The notes: generated by a model not told the origin, from the sequence alone. Positions 43,858-52,718 are shown, counted from the first letter of the stretch. The stretch: DNA of 64,000 nucleotides from Pseudomonas fluorescens (GCF_001648775.1 NZ_LVEJ01000022.1:1-64000), one strand, 5' to 3'. Made by a program: numbers and translations.

Positions 43858-46038
43858 TCACTTGGCGCGATTGAGTCGCCGCAGATTGCCCAGCACCGAC
43901 TCCAGCGCACGGTCGAACAACAACGTGTCATCCAGCGCACGCACTGCGCCACGCTGGAATTCCACGGCCAGCGCCATTCGGCTGCGCTCCAGCACTTTCA
44001 TCCCGGTGCGATCGACAAAGACATACTTGCCGGTGGCATCGATAATGGCCGCCAGCTTGCAGCGTAGGCTGTTGTCATCGTCTTCCTGAAACGCCACCCA
44101 ACTGCCCAGGCGCAGTTGCTCGACCTGGCGCAGACCGGCGGCGTCGTGGGGCAAGCGTACCGAGGTCAGCGCGAGACTGCTGTCATCGGCGGTGGGCAAC
44201 ACGATCTGTTGCGACACCTCGATCATTGGCGCAGCGTGATCGACCTCGACGGGACGCTCCAGCACGCGCACGTGAAGGGCTTCCAGCTCACTGAAAAATT
44301 CGCTGGTGGCGAACGGATCGAACGCCGAACTGGTCAGGCCATCACGCAGCGACTTGAGCAACCCCGGCACCAGCGCCAGCAAACGCAGGCTGGACTCAGA
44401 GTCCTCATGACGCTGCACGCTCCAGATCAGTTGCTCCATGGTTTGCACATCGGCCTGCCATTCAGCGGACTGATCGCCATGCTTGAGGCAGGTCAGCAGC
44501 AGTACTTTGCTCCAGGCGTCCTGTACGAAGGTGACCACCGACGGCGGCAGTGTTTTGCCCAACAGTGCCTGATTCAACGCCCGCTCGACCCGACGCCGGG
44601 CCAGTTCGGTTTTCGCTCGCCCCTCTTCGGCGTCACGCAAACGCTGTTCAAGCAGCTCGCTGCGGCGGCGCTCGTCACTGGTGAACGCGAGGAAGTCGGC
44701 GAGCAATTCGGAGAAAATCGCCGGATCATCGACAAAGTCCGTCAGCAGGCGCTGCACCACTTGTTCGATGCGCAGGTACAAGCTGTCACGCGCTTCGCCG
44801 TCGCAATCGCCCCAGCCCATGGCGGCCTCGGCAATTTCGTTGAGCAGGCGTCGCGCCGGGTGGCTGCCGCGGCTGAAGAAACTCTTGTCGAGCACCGCCA
44901 CCTTGAGCATCGGGATCTGCAAACGGGCGATCAAGGCCTTGAGCGAATCGGGCACATTACGGTCTTCAAGGATGCAGTCAAAAACCATGGCGATCAGGTT
45001 GATCACGTCTTCGTCCGCATCGCCCACACTCCGCGATTTGCCACTTCTGACGCTGACCCGGGTCAGCAGTTGTTCGAGCTGATTGCGCAGATCGAAGTCG
45101 TCCTGCGCAGCCAGCGCCGGCACATATTGCTGCAGGTGCGAGAGCAGGCGCAGCAGGTCGCGGGTGGAAATCGGTTGCGCGGCGGCGCTGGGCTCCAGCG
45201 TCGGGGCAACACTGCCGCGCACATGCAACAGCAACTCCTGCAACGCGCTGAAGACTTCTTGCACGCCTTCGTCAGCGGGCTGCGGATCATCGCCCTCTTC
45301 ACTGTGCACGCTGGCCACCGCGCGGTCGATGGCGCGGCGTGTCGGTGCCGGTTTCAACTGCGGCAAGACGCCAGTGGCCAGTAACAATTGATTGGCTTCA
45401 CCATAGAGTTGTTCGGTGTCGGCCAACACATAGCGCTCGAACAGTTTGAGCAGGATCAGCTTGACCTTGATCTCTACGCCCAGATTGCGTCCGGCCTGCA
45501 AAAAATACTCACACAGCAGGGCCGGGCCGAGTGGGTTGTGTTGATCGGCGAGTGGCTGGCCGAGCAACGCGCTCAATCGTGCGCTCAACTGATCGAGGGC
45601 GAATCCATCGCGTTTGAGCACACGGCCCACCATGGTTTCCACCGCGACATTACGCTCCATGTCGTCGGTGCGTGGCGCGGTCTCTTCGAAGATCAGCGTG
45701 CGCGGCAGCGCGTTGTGCGTGGAATCGTATTGCGTGAGGGCGGCGAACGCCTCAAAGAATTGCTCGAGAAAACCACGCTCGATGTTTTTGCGCTTGAGGC
45801 GCAGGTCGCGCATCGCTTCGAAGAAGATGTTCTGTTCGACGTCGTTGCGCGCCCGATCAGCCATTTCAAACAAGGTGTCGTCGGCGTTATCGAACAGCTC
45901 CTGCAAAGCATGTCGCAGTTGCTGGGCAGCCTTGTCGCGAACCTGAAGCAGAATCACAGGCAGGCGGGCGAGCGGCGAATGATTCGCCTGATCGGTAGCG
46001 GCCTTGTGCAAAGGCACTACTTTCCCGTCGTTGTGCAT
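43858..46038 (-). CDS. DUF1631 family protein
   Basis: A 726-residue soluble, largely helical protein of the DUF1631 family, common in Pseudomonas beside ampD/nadC. It has no signal peptide or membrane segment. The N-terminal half is rich in helical Leu/Gln/Asp segments; residues about 610-700 have a compact region with LRLGSWVAFQEDDDNSLRCKLAAIIDATGKYVFVDRTG. A strong AGGAGG site precedes the ATG. Function is not established. It ends 64 bases before the ampD start. Confidence 0.85.
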   Translation of the reverse strand: MHNDGKVVPLHKAATDQANHSPLARLPVILLQVRDKAAQQLRHALQELFDNADDTLFEMADRARNDVEQNIFFEAMRDLRLKRKNIERGFLEQFFEAFAALTQYDSTHNALPRTLIFEETAPRTDDMERNVAVETMVGRVLKRDGFALDQLSARLSALLGQPLADQHNPLGPALLCEYFLQAGRNLGVEIKVKLILLKLFERYVLADTEQLYGEANQLLLATGVLPQLKPAPTRRAIDRAVASVHSEEGDDPQPADEGVQEVFSALQELLLHVRGSVAPTLEPSAAAQPISTRDLLRLLSHLQQYVPALAAQDDFDLRNQLEQLLTRVSVRSGKSRSVGDADEDVINLIAMVFDCILEDRNVPDSLKALIARLQIPMLKVAVLDKSFFSRGSHPARRLLNEIAEAAMGWGDCDGEARDSLYLRIEQVVQRLLTDFVDDPAIFSELLADFLAFTSDERRRSELLEQRLRDAEEGRAKTELARRRVERALNQALLGKTLPPSVVTFVQDAWSKVLLLTCLKHGDQSAEWQADVQTMEQLIWSVQRHEDSESSLRLLALVPGLLKSLRDGLTSSAFDPFATSEFFSELEALHVRVLERPVEVDHAAPMIEVSQQIVLPTADDSSLALTSVRLPHDAAGLRQVEQLRLGSWVAFQEDDDNSLRCKLAAIIDATGKYVFVDRTGMKVLERSRMALAVEFQRGAVRALDDTLLFDRALESVLGNLRRLNRAK

Positions 46039-46085
46039 CCAAGCCTCCTGAAACGGTGATTCGTTCGGTCAAGCAACCCCGATCC

Positions 46086-46177
46086 CCTGTGGGAGCGAGC
46101 CTGCTCGCGATGGCGGTGTGTCAGCCACATCAATGTCACTGAAAAGAATGCATTCGCGAGCAGGCTCGCTCCCACAA
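46086..46177. repeat. REPIN, C-type
   Basis: An inverted REP pair with AGCCTGCT/AGCAGGCT arms in the divergent gap between the DUF1631 gene and nadC. It is the only one of the six that lies between two divergent starts. The rest of the 376-base gap (46178-46414) contains the nadC promoter. Confidence 0.9.
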
Positions 46178-46357
46178 GTCCAATCTGGACGTCAAAGCCA
46201 TGGCGTCAAATGCAAGGCGGATTATCTTCATAACTTGCTCCCGACGCTATACCCGTCAGGGTTTCCCCTATGCCCGATCCCCTCTCAGTGACCACGCGTG
46301 GGCGGGGTTTGCTCAAAGAAAATCGACCAGATGCAGGCAAGCACGCGAGTTCTCGCC

Positions 46358-46387
46358 TTGGGTTGGCTCGCGCCATGCCCCTATAAT
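46358..46387 (+). promoter_or_regulatory. nadC sigma-70 promoter
   Basis: A perfect TATAAT at 46382-46387 lies 18 bases after TTGGGT (46358-46363) and 28 bases before the nadC start codon. Confidence 0.65.
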
Positions 46388-46414
46388 CGAGCCACTTTGT
46401 TTGTGGAGCCCGTT

Positions 46415-47263
46415 ATGCCGAATCTACGTCTCGCCGATTTGACCGCCGAAATCGAAGCCAACGTGCGCCGTGCGTTGCTCGAAGACATCGGCAGCGGCGA
46501 CATCACCGCGCAACTGATCCCGGCCGAACGCCTGGCCAAAGCCACCATCATCACTCGCGATGCCGCCGTTATCTGCGGTACTGCGTGGGTCGATACAGTG
46601 TTTCGTCAGCTAGATCCGCGCGTCGCGGTGCATTGGCAGGTGCGTGATGGCGAGCGGGTGCAACCCAATCAGCCGCTGTTTCACCTGGAAGGTCCGGCCC
46701 GTTCGCTGCTGACCGGTGAGCGCAGTGCGCTGAATTTCCTGCAACTGCTGTCCGGTGTGGCCACACGTGCGCAATATTTGGCCGACTTCGTTGCCGAGAC
46801 TCAGGTCAAACTGCTCGACACCCGCAAAACCCTGCCAGGCCTGCGTCTGGCGCAGAAATACGCGGTGACCTGCGGTGGCTGCCACAACCATCGCATCGGA
46901 CTGTACGACGCGTTCCTGATCAAGGAAAACCACATCGCTGCCAGCGGTGGCATTCCACAAGCCATTGCCGCCGCGCACAAGATCGCGCCGGGCAAACCGG
47001 TGGAAGTCGAAGTGGAAAGCCTGGATGAGCTGAAAGAAGCGCTGGAGGCAGGCGCTGACATCATCATGCTCGACGAGCTGAGCCTGGATGACATGCGCGA
47101 AGCCGTGCGCCTGAACGGCGGCAAGGCGAAGCTGGAAGCGAGCGGCGGTATCAACGAAAGCACGTTGCTGCCGATTGCCGAGACCGGGGTGGATTACATC
47201 TCGATCGGCGCGATGACCAAGGACGTCAAAGCGGTCGACCTGTCGATGCGCCTCAGCCTCTGA
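46415..47263 (+). CDS. nadC: Nicotinate-nucleotide pyrophosphorylase (carboxylating)
   Basis: A 282-residue quinolinate phosphoribosyltransferase: quinolinate plus PRPP gives nicotinate mononucleotide and CO2 in de novo NAD synthesis. Motifs are LEDIGSGDIT, DTRKTLPGLRLAQKYAV, CGGCHNHRIGLYDAFLIKEN, EVEVESLDE and the C-terminal SGGIN..YISIGAMTK. Its length is typical. The ATG at 46415 has GTGGAG upstream; the frame from 46298 would run through the promoter and is rejected. Confidence 0.97.
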   Translation: MPNLRLADLTAEIEANVRRALLEDIGSGDITAQLIPAERLAKATIITRDAAVICGTAWVDTVFRQLDPRVAVHWQVRDGERVQPNQPLFHLEGPARSLLTGERSALNFLQLLSGVATRAQYLADFVAETQVKLLDTRKTLPGLRLAQKYAVTCGGCHNHRIGLYDAFLIKENHIAASGGIPQAIAAAHKIAPGKPVEVEVESLDELKEALEAGADIIMLDELSLDDMREAVRLNGGKAKLEASGGINESTLLPIAETGVDYISIGAMTKDVKAVDLSMRLSL

Positions 47264-47280
47264 AGACTGCACGCAATAAA

Positions 47281-47309
47281 AAACGCCAGCCCGGTTGAGG
47301 CTGGCGTTT
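47281..47309. terminator. Bidirectional terminator, nadC / DUF6388-like gene
   Basis: AAACGCCAGCC pairs with GGCTGGCGTTT, flanked by A-rich and T-rich runs, so it can act on both strands between convergent genes. Confidence 0.85.
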
Positions 47310-47314
47310 TTGTT

Positions 47315-47614
47315 TCAGACCACCAGATTATTCATCTCGCAGTACTCGTCCCACTCGACACCCAGCACTTCGGCCGCCTCTTTGTGCAGCACGAGGCGCT
47401 GCGCCTCGAACTCCTCCGGCGTGCTCGTGTACTTGAGCGTCAACTCCCACGGCTGCAGCCCCTGAGCTTCGGCTTCGTCTTCGAAGGCCCACTGGATCTG
47501 ATCTTTCTGATCATCAGGACTGAGGTCCTTGATCTCTTCCAGCAGCTGCGGCGCGTCGAGTTTGTACTTTTCCAGCGCTTGTTCGTGACGTTGCTCTTGA
47601 GTTAATTCGGTCAT
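47315..47614 (-). CDS. Small acidic cytoplasmic protein (possibly DUF6388)
   Basis: A 99-residue protein rich in Glu, Leu and Gln, starting MTELTQEQRHEQALEKYK, without signal or membrane segments. The ATG at 47614 gives the compact protein; the longer frame from 47710 adds a divergent segment. I believe it belongs to the Pseudomonas DUF6388 group, but cannot verify. Function unknown. It is convergent with nadC. Confidence 0.7.
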   Translation of the reverse strand: MTELTQEQRHEQALEKYKLDAPQLLEEIKDLSPDDQKDQIQWAFEDEAEAQGLQPWELTLKYTSTPEEFEAQRLVLHKEAAEVLGVEWDEYCEMNNLVV

Positions 47615-47885
47615 GGCGTTCTCGCTGATCGTAAGAATGGAGGATGGATCTGGATCATCAAGGATCTCTCTGACGCGGATTGTCCGGCCTTCGGAACCAT
47701 TCGGGATCATCTGAAAACTGCTAAGCGATGCTCATGCAGGCACCGAATATAGGACGTTTGCATGACGAATTACACGGCTCTTTACATCTCTCGCACAAAA
47801 AGTTGACCTGCGGAACATAAATGCGGATTTCGAGTCGTAGCGATGTGCCACTTCGGCACGTCTCCGCTGTTCACAAGGAAAACCA

Positions 47886-48383
47886 GTGATGCGCAGCTTT
47901 TCGAAAAATTTCTCTGTTGTGTCCGCTACCGCGCTGATGGCTGTTCTGGCGCTGCCTGCAAACGCAATGGCTGTCGAGTTGAGCAGTAGCAGCTCTTCCT
48001 ACGGCGACAAGGTTGCCCTGATTCACAACGACTACGGCAAAGACGTCGTCATCAGAAGTGACATCAGCGTCGATGAACTGCAAAAAATGCGCGACACGAT
48101 CAGTGACCAGTCGCGGCAGATCGAAGAACTCAAACGCAGCAGCGGTTCGAGCTCAAGCTCCAGTGGCAAGGAAATCGATGAGTTGAGAAACAAGGTCAAA
48201 GACCAGGACCGTGAACTGGACACGCTCGGTCGTCAGGTAGAAGACCTCAAGCGCAACAGTGGCTCCAGTTCCAACTCGAACAGCAGCGAGCTTTCGAATC
48301 TGAAGCAGAAAATCAACGATCAGGATCGGGCGATGGATCAGCTCAAACGTACCGTCGAGGATCTGAGCCGCAAGGTGAAATAA
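47886..48383 (+). CDS. Secreted coiled-coil protein with serine-rich linkers, function unknown
   Basis: About 165 residues with a signal peptide (VVSATALMAVLALPANAMA). The mature protein has a short N-terminal part, then alternating coiled-coil heptads (QIEELKR, VKDQDRELDTLGRQVEDLKR, INDQDRAMDQLKRTVEDLSRKVK) and Ser/Asn-rich linkers (SSGSSSSSSG and NSGSSSNSNSS). This looks like an internal duplication. GTG 47886 or ATG 47889 are both plausible; AAGGA lies 6-9 bases upstream. There is no family name I can give. A GTGCC-ACTTC-GGCAC stem lies just upstream, at about 47845. Confidence 0.75.
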   Translation: MMRSFSKNFSVVSATALMAVLALPANAMAVELSSSSSSYGDKVALIHNDYGKDVVIRSDISVDELQKMRDTISDQSRQIEELKRSSGSSSSSSGKEIDELRNKVKDQDRELDTLGRQVEDLKRNSGSSSNSNSSELSNLKQKINDQDRAMDQLKRTVEDLSRKVK

Positions 48384-48389
48384 AAGAGG

Positions 48390-48465
48390 TGGTGCCCGAG
48401 ACAGGAATCGAACCTGCGACCTTCGCGTTACGAGTGCGCTGCTCTACCGGCTGAGCTACACGGGC
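48390..48465 (-). tRNA. tRNA-Thr (anticodon CGU)
   Basis: A 76-nt cloverleaf with encoded CCA. The D arm (GCTCAG..GAGC), anticodon loop CTCGTAA (CGU) and TTCGATT T loop are clear. The acceptor stem has one U-U mismatch at positions 6-67 by hand folding. It lies between the pnp terminator and the coiled-coil gene. Confidence 0.95.
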
Positions 48466-48540
48466 GGTGGGCTAAACCTAGCACCGGTTCTGAAGTCCGG
48501 CAACTTCGCAGAATGTCTCGATATTTCGCAGACAAAAAAA

Positions 48541-48566
48541 TGCCCCGCCGTTTTCACGGCGGGGCA
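48541..48566 (-). terminator. Rho-independent terminator of pnp
   Basis: TGCCCCGCCG pairs with CGGCGGGGCA around a six-base loop; on the minus strand the stem runs into seven T residues. Confidence 0.9.
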
Positions 48567-48594
48567 TTTTTACTGCGCTAACGCTTTGGGGTGA

Positions 48595-50700
48595 TTAAAC
48601 GCCCGAAGCCTTGGCCGCTGCCACGTCTTTGATGGACAGCTTGATACGGCCGCGGTTGTCCACGTCCAGTACCAGCACTTCCACTTCCTGGCCTTCTTTC
48701 AGGATGTCGGTGACTTTCTCTACGCGAGCGTCGCTCAGCATCGAGATGTGCACCAGACCGTCCTTGCCCGGCAGGATGTTAACGAATGCGCCGAAGTCGA
48801 CGATGCGCTCAACCTTGCCCACGTAGATCTTACCGATCTCGGCTTCCGCGGTGATACCCAGAACGCGCTGACGTGCAGCTTCTGCAGCTTCCTTGGTTTC
48901 GCCGAAGATCTTGATCGAACCGTCGTCTTCGATGTCGATCGAAGCCTTGGTTTCTTCGCAGATCGCACGGATGGTCGCGCCACCTTTACCGATAACGTCA
49001 CGGATCTTGTCGGTGTCGATTTTCATCGCGATCATGGTCGGAGCGTTGGCCGACAGTTCGGTACGCGACTGGCCGATGATCTGGTTCATCTGACCGAGGA
49101 TGTTCAGGCGCGCTTCCAGGGCTTGGCCCAGAGCGATTTCCATGATCTCTTCGGTGATGCCCTTGATCTTGATGTCCATCTGCAGCGCAGTAACGCCTTT
49201 GGCGGTACCGGCTACTTTGAAGTCCATGTCGCCCAGGTGGTCTTCGTCACCGAGGATGTCGGTCAGGACGGCGAATTTCTCGCCCTCTTTAACCAGACCC
49301 ATGGCGATACCGGCAACTGGCGCCTTCATCGGCACACCAGCATCCATCAGGGCCAGGGAAGCGCCGCAAACGGAAGCCATCGAGCTCGAACCGTTGGATT
49401 CGGTGATTTCCGAAACCACACGGATGGTGTACGGGAACACGTCAGCGGCTGGCAACATGGCCGAAACCGAACGACGGGCCAGACGGCCGTGACCGATTTC
49501 ACGACGACCAGCGCCACCCATGCGACCACACTCACCTACCGAGAACGGAGGGAAGTTGTAGTGCAGCATGAACGGGTCTTTTTTCTCGCCTTCCAGGGTG
49601 TCCAGCAGCTGTGCGTCACGGGCGGTGCCCAAAGTCGCGACTACCAGAGCCTGGGTTTCACCACGGGTGAACAGCGCCGAACCGTGAGTCTTCGGCAGAA
49701 CGCCGACTTCGATGTTCAGCGGACGTACGGTTTTGGTGTCGCGACCGTCGATACGTGGCTTGCCGTTGACGATGTTTTCGCGAACGGTGCGGTATTCGAT
49801 TTCGCCGAAAGCGGCTTTGACTTCGCTGGACGAAGGCTGGCCTTCTTCACCGGACAGCTTGGCAACGACTTGATCCTTCAGCTCACCCAGGCGAGCGTAA
49901 CGGTCGGCCTTGATGGTGATGGTGTAAGCCTGGGAGATCGCGTCGCCGAACTCGGCACGGATAGCGCCCAGCAGTTCGGTGGCTTCTGGAGCCGGAGCCC
50001 AGTTCCAGGTTGGCTTGGCAGCTTCAGCGGCCAGTTCTTTCACAGCGTTGATGACAACCTGGAACTCGTCGTGAGCGAACAGTACAGCGCCCAGCATCTG
50101 GTCTTCGGTCAGCTCTTTGGCTTCCGATTCAACCATCAGTACGGCGTCGGAAGTACCGGCAACGACCATGTCCAGGCTCGAAGCAGCTTGCTGCTCGTAA
50201 GTCGGGTTCAGCAGGTAGCCGGTGCTTTCGTGGAACGCTACGCGAGCGGCGCCGATCGGGCCGTCGAACGGGATGCCCGAAATGGCCAGGGCAGCCGAGG
50301 TACCGATCATCGCAGCGATGTCCGGATCGGTCTTCTTGCTGGTGGAAACGACGGTGCAGACAACCTGCACTTCGTTCATGAAGCCTTCTGGGAACAGCGG
50401 ACGGATCGGACGGTCGATCAGTCGGGAAGTCAGGGTTTCTTTCTCGGAAGGACGGCCTTCACGCTTGAAGAAACCGCCAGGGATCTTACCGGCAGCGTAA
50501 GTCTTTTCCTGGTAGTGAACGGACAGAGGGAAGAAGCCCTTGCCCGGATCGGCTTGTTTTGCACCGACGACAGTCACCAATACGCTGACGTCGTCGTCAA
50601 CGGTGACCAATACTGCGCCGGAGGCCTGACGGGCGATACGGCCAGTCTCGAGGGTAACGGTCGATTGACCGAACTGGAATTTTTTGATTACCGGGTTCAC
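48595..50700 (-). CDS. pnp: Polyribonucleotide nucleotidyltransferase (PNPase)
   Basis: A 701-residue phosphorolytic 3'-5' exoribonuclease of the degradosome. It has two RNase PH domains (residues about 1-220 and 310-540, the second with FPPFSVGE and SNGSSSMA), a KH domain (about 550-610, IGKGGATIRAI) and an S1 domain (about 620-690, GKVERIVDFGAFVNILPGKDGLVH). The start is GTG at 50700 with AGGTAGGA upstream. It is the last gene of the rimP-to-pnp block, after rpsO. Confidence 0.97.
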   Translation of the reverse strand: MNPVIKKFQFGQSTVTLETGRIARQASGAVLVTVDDDVSVLVTVVGAKQADPGKGFFPLSVHYQEKTYAAGKIPGGFFKREGRPSEKETLTSRLIDRPIRPLFPEGFMNEVQVVCTVVSTSKKTDPDIAAMIGTSAALAISGIPFDGPIGAARVAFHESTGYLLNPTYEQQAASSLDMVVAGTSDAVLMVESEAKELTEDQMLGAVLFAHDEFQVVINAVKELAAEAAKPTWNWAPAPEATELLGAIRAEFGDAISQAYTITIKADRYARLGELKDQVVAKLSGEEGQPSSSEVKAAFGEIEYRTVRENIVNGKPRIDGRDTKTVRPLNIEVGVLPKTHGSALFTRGETQALVVATLGTARDAQLLDTLEGEKKDPFMLHYNFPPFSVGECGRMGGAGRREIGHGRLARRSVSAMLPAADVFPYTIRVVSEITESNGSSSMASVCGASLALMDAGVPMKAPVAGIAMGLVKEGEKFAVLTDILGDEDHLGDMDFKVAGTAKGVTALQMDIKIKGITEEIMEIALGQALEARLNILGQMNQIIGQSRTELSANAPTMIAMKIDTDKIRDVIGKGGATIRAICEETKASIDIEDDGSIKIFGETKEAAEAARQRVLGITAEAEIGKIYVGKVERIVDFGAFVNILPGKDGLVHISMLSDARVEKVTDILKEGQEVEVLVLDVDNRGRIKLSIKDVAAAKASGV

Positions 50701-50835
50701 GGTGTCCTACCTTCTTTGTGGCTCTTGGGGGAACTGGTTTCTTGCGAATTCTTGGGCAATGTCGGGAATCGGCCCAACCCTTGTCCGGGGTAAAACATGT
50801 ATCCAGATAAAACTTGAGGCTGGGAGCCTGCAAGG

Positions 50836-50857
50836 CGCCCGCGGTAAACCGCGGACG
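50836..50857 (-). promoter_or_regulatory. rpsO-pnp intercistronic hairpin
   Basis: A nine-base GC-rich stem with one wobble pair (CGTCCGCGG/CCGCGGGCG on the minus strand) lies between rpsO and pnp. The T tract after it is absent. By analogy with E. coli this region holds the rpsO attenuator or the RNase III target through which PNPase controls its own mRNA. Confidence 0.5.
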
Positions 50858-50893
50858 TCTGGCAGACCACCAACCTCATAGCGCAATCGCTGA

Positions 50894-51163
50894 TTAGCGA
50901 CGCAGACCCAGGCGAGCGATCAGAGCGCTGTAACGGCTCACGTCCTTGCCTTTCAGGTAGTCCAGCAGCTTGCGACGCTGGTTTACCATGCGGATCAGAC
51001 CACGACGGGAGTGGTGATCTTTACCGTTGGCCTTGAAGTGACCTTGCAGTTTGTTGATGTTGTGGGTCAGCAGTGCAACTTGCACTTCTGGCGAACCAGT
51101 GTCACCAACAGCTTGCTGGTAGTCAGCAACGATTTGAGCTTTTTCTTGAACGTCGAGAGCCAT
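50894..51163 (-). CDS. rpsO: 30S ribosomal protein S15
   Basis: An 89-residue S15 of normal length with the conserved GSPEVQVALLTHNINKLQGHFK, DHHSRRGL and RRKLLDYLK segments. It binds 16S rRNA early in small-subunit assembly. AAAGGA precedes the ATG. The leader carries two hairpins consistent with autoregulation. Confidence 0.98.
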   Translation of the reverse strand: MALDVQEKAQIVADYQQAVGDTGSPEVQVALLTHNINKLQGHFKANGKDHHSRRGLIRMVNQRRKLLDYLKGKDVSRYSALIARLGLRR

Positions 51164-51186
51164 GAGGCAATCCTTTTATCAGGAAA

Positions 51187-51230
51187 CTGTTTCAGGGAAA
51201 CAGCTTCAACAGGCCAGGGACAAATCCCTG
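51187..51230 (-). promoter_or_regulatory. rpsO 5' leader hairpins
   Basis: Two consecutive stems, CTGTTT/AAACAG (51187-51203) and CAGGGA/TCCCTG (51215-51230), lie just upstream of the rpsO ribosome-binding site. S15 represses its own translation by binding its leader in other proteobacteria; the structure used here is inferred. Confidence 0.4.
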
Positions 51231-51305
51231 TATCTATAAATGAGTCGTGACCGTGCCTGTTAACAGCCACACTCGCCGACCTGCTGTTACACAGGCCGGT
51301 TCCGG

Positions 51306-52223
51306 TCATTCTGACCGAATCAAACGACGTGGCGCGATGCGCCCGTCTTCGCTCACTTCACCGATACCGATGAAGCGACCATTGTGATCCTGTACCCGTA
51401 CCATGCCGAACTTCGGAGCATCCGGGGCACGTACTGGCTGGCCGTTGAGCCAGTAGAACGCGCTCGCTTCCGAGAAGTGCAGCAACGGCCAATCCAGCAG
51501 GCCGCTGTCCGATGGCATCAGGAAGCGGTCGACCGCTTCGTTGCCGCCTTCGGCATGTACCGCTTCAAGCTCTTCGAGGGTCACGGTCTGCGCCAGGGTG
51601 AAAGGCCCGGCCTGGGTACGGCGCAATTCTGCGACGTACGCACCACAACCGAGTTGCTCACCGATATCCTCCACCAGGGTGCGAATATAGGTGCCCTTGC
51701 TGCAATCCACCGCAAGACGCGCAGTATCGCCTTCGAAGGCCAGTAATTCCAAGCGCGCAATAGTAACAGAACGCGGTTCACGCTCCACTACTTCGCCTGC
51801 ACGGGCCAGCTTGTACAGCGGCTGGCCATCACGCTTGAGCGCCGAGTACATCGGCGGTATCTGACTGATTTGCCCACGAAATTTCGGCAATGCCGCTTCG
51901 ACATCGGCGCGACCAACGGTCACTGGGCGTTCCTGCAAAACCTCTCCCTCGGCATCGGCCGTGGTGGTGGTCTTGCCCAGTTGCGCCAGGGTTTCATAAC
52001 CCTTGTCCGAATCGAGCAGGTATTGCGAGAACTTGGTGGCCTCACCGAAGCACAGCGGCAAGACGCCGGTGGCCAGCGGATCCAGACTGCCGGTGTGGCC
52101 GGCCTTCTCGGCGTTGAGCAACCAGCGAACCTTCTGCAACGCAGCGTTGGAGGTGAACCCCAACGGCTTGTCGAGCAGGATGATGCCGCTGACGTTACGA
52201 CGGATACGTTTGACCTGAGCCAC
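51306..52223 (-). CDS. truB: tRNA pseudouridine-55 synthase TruB
   Basis: A 305-residue pseudouridine synthase for U55 of the tRNA T loop. The catalytic Asp is D48 in HTGSLDPLATGVLP. The N-terminal GIILLDKPLGFTSN and the RTQAGPF block plus a C-terminal PUA-like part follow. A GTG start at 52223 with AAGGAG upstream is chosen; the longer frame runs into rbfA. It starts 4 bases after the rbfA stop. Confidence 0.96.
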   Translation of the reverse strand: MAQVKRIRRNVSGIILLDKPLGFTSNAALQKVRWLLNAEKAGHTGSLDPLATGVLPLCFGEATKFSQYLLDSDKGYETLAQLGKTTTTADAEGEVLQERPVTVGRADVEAALPKFRGQISQIPPMYSALKRDGQPLYKLARAGEVVEREPRSVTIARLELLAFEGDTARLAVDCSKGTYIRTLVEDIGEQLGCGAYVAELRRTQAGPFTLAQTVTLEELEAVHAEGGNEAVDRFLMPSDSGLLDWPLLHFSEASAFYWLNGQPVRAPDAPKFGMVRVQDHNGRFIGIGEVSEDGRIAPRRLIRSE

Positions 52224-52227
52224 CGAA

Positions 52228-52629
52228 TTACTCCTTGGTGTCTTCAGGTTCAGCAACGACCGGATGCTGATTGTCTTCAGCAACCGCACGCTCGATCAGC
52301 GCCGACAAGTGCGCGCCACGGACGACGGATTCGTCGTAGTGGAAGTGCAGTTGCGGCACGCTGCGCAGTTTCATTTCACGGGCCAATTGCATGCGCAGGA
52401 AGCCTGCAGCGGAATTGAGCACCTTGATGCTTTGCGCGATGTCTTCTGCGTTGTCCTGGCCCATCACGGTGATGAAAATCTTTGCGTGACCGACGTCACG
52501 GCTGACTTCCACAGCGGTAATGGTGACCAGACCCACGCGTGGATCCTTGACTTCACGACGGATCAGTTGGGCCAGCTCGCGCTGCATCTGATCGCCGATA
52601 CGTTGGGTACGGCTGTATTCTTTTGCCAT
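52228..52629 (-). CDS. rbfA: 30S ribosome-binding factor A
   Basis: A 133-residue KH-fold 30S assembly factor, starting MAKEYSRTQRIGDQMQREL with the LHFHYDESVVRG block in its second half. The ATG at 52629 is the family start; an upstream in-frame extension crosses the intercistronic hairpin. It lies between infB and truB as in other gamma-proteobacteria. Confidence 0.96.
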   Translation of the reverse strand: MAKEYSRTQRIGDQMQRELAQLIRREVKDPRVGLVTITAVEVSRDVGHAKIFITVMGQDNAEDIAQSIKVLNSAAGFLRMQLAREMKLRSVPQLHFHYDESVVRGAHLSALIERAVAEDNQHPVVAEPEDTKE

Positions 52630-52684
52630 GATTTTGTTACCTGTTACTGCCCGGCGGTGAAACCCGTCAGGTCTGAAAGCGGCA

Positions 52685-52718
52685 AACGCCCGGCCTGACA
52701 AAAGCCAGACCGGGCGTT
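52685..52718 (-). other. infB-rbfA intercistronic hairpin
   Basis: AACGCCCGG and CCGGGCGTT form a long stem with an inner CTG/CAG extension. There is no T run after it, so it is more likely a processing or stability element than a terminator. Confidence 0.45.

Noticed and set aside
46298..46414. N-terminal extension of nadC
   Set aside because: It would run through the TATAAT promoter; the 282-residue form is standard.
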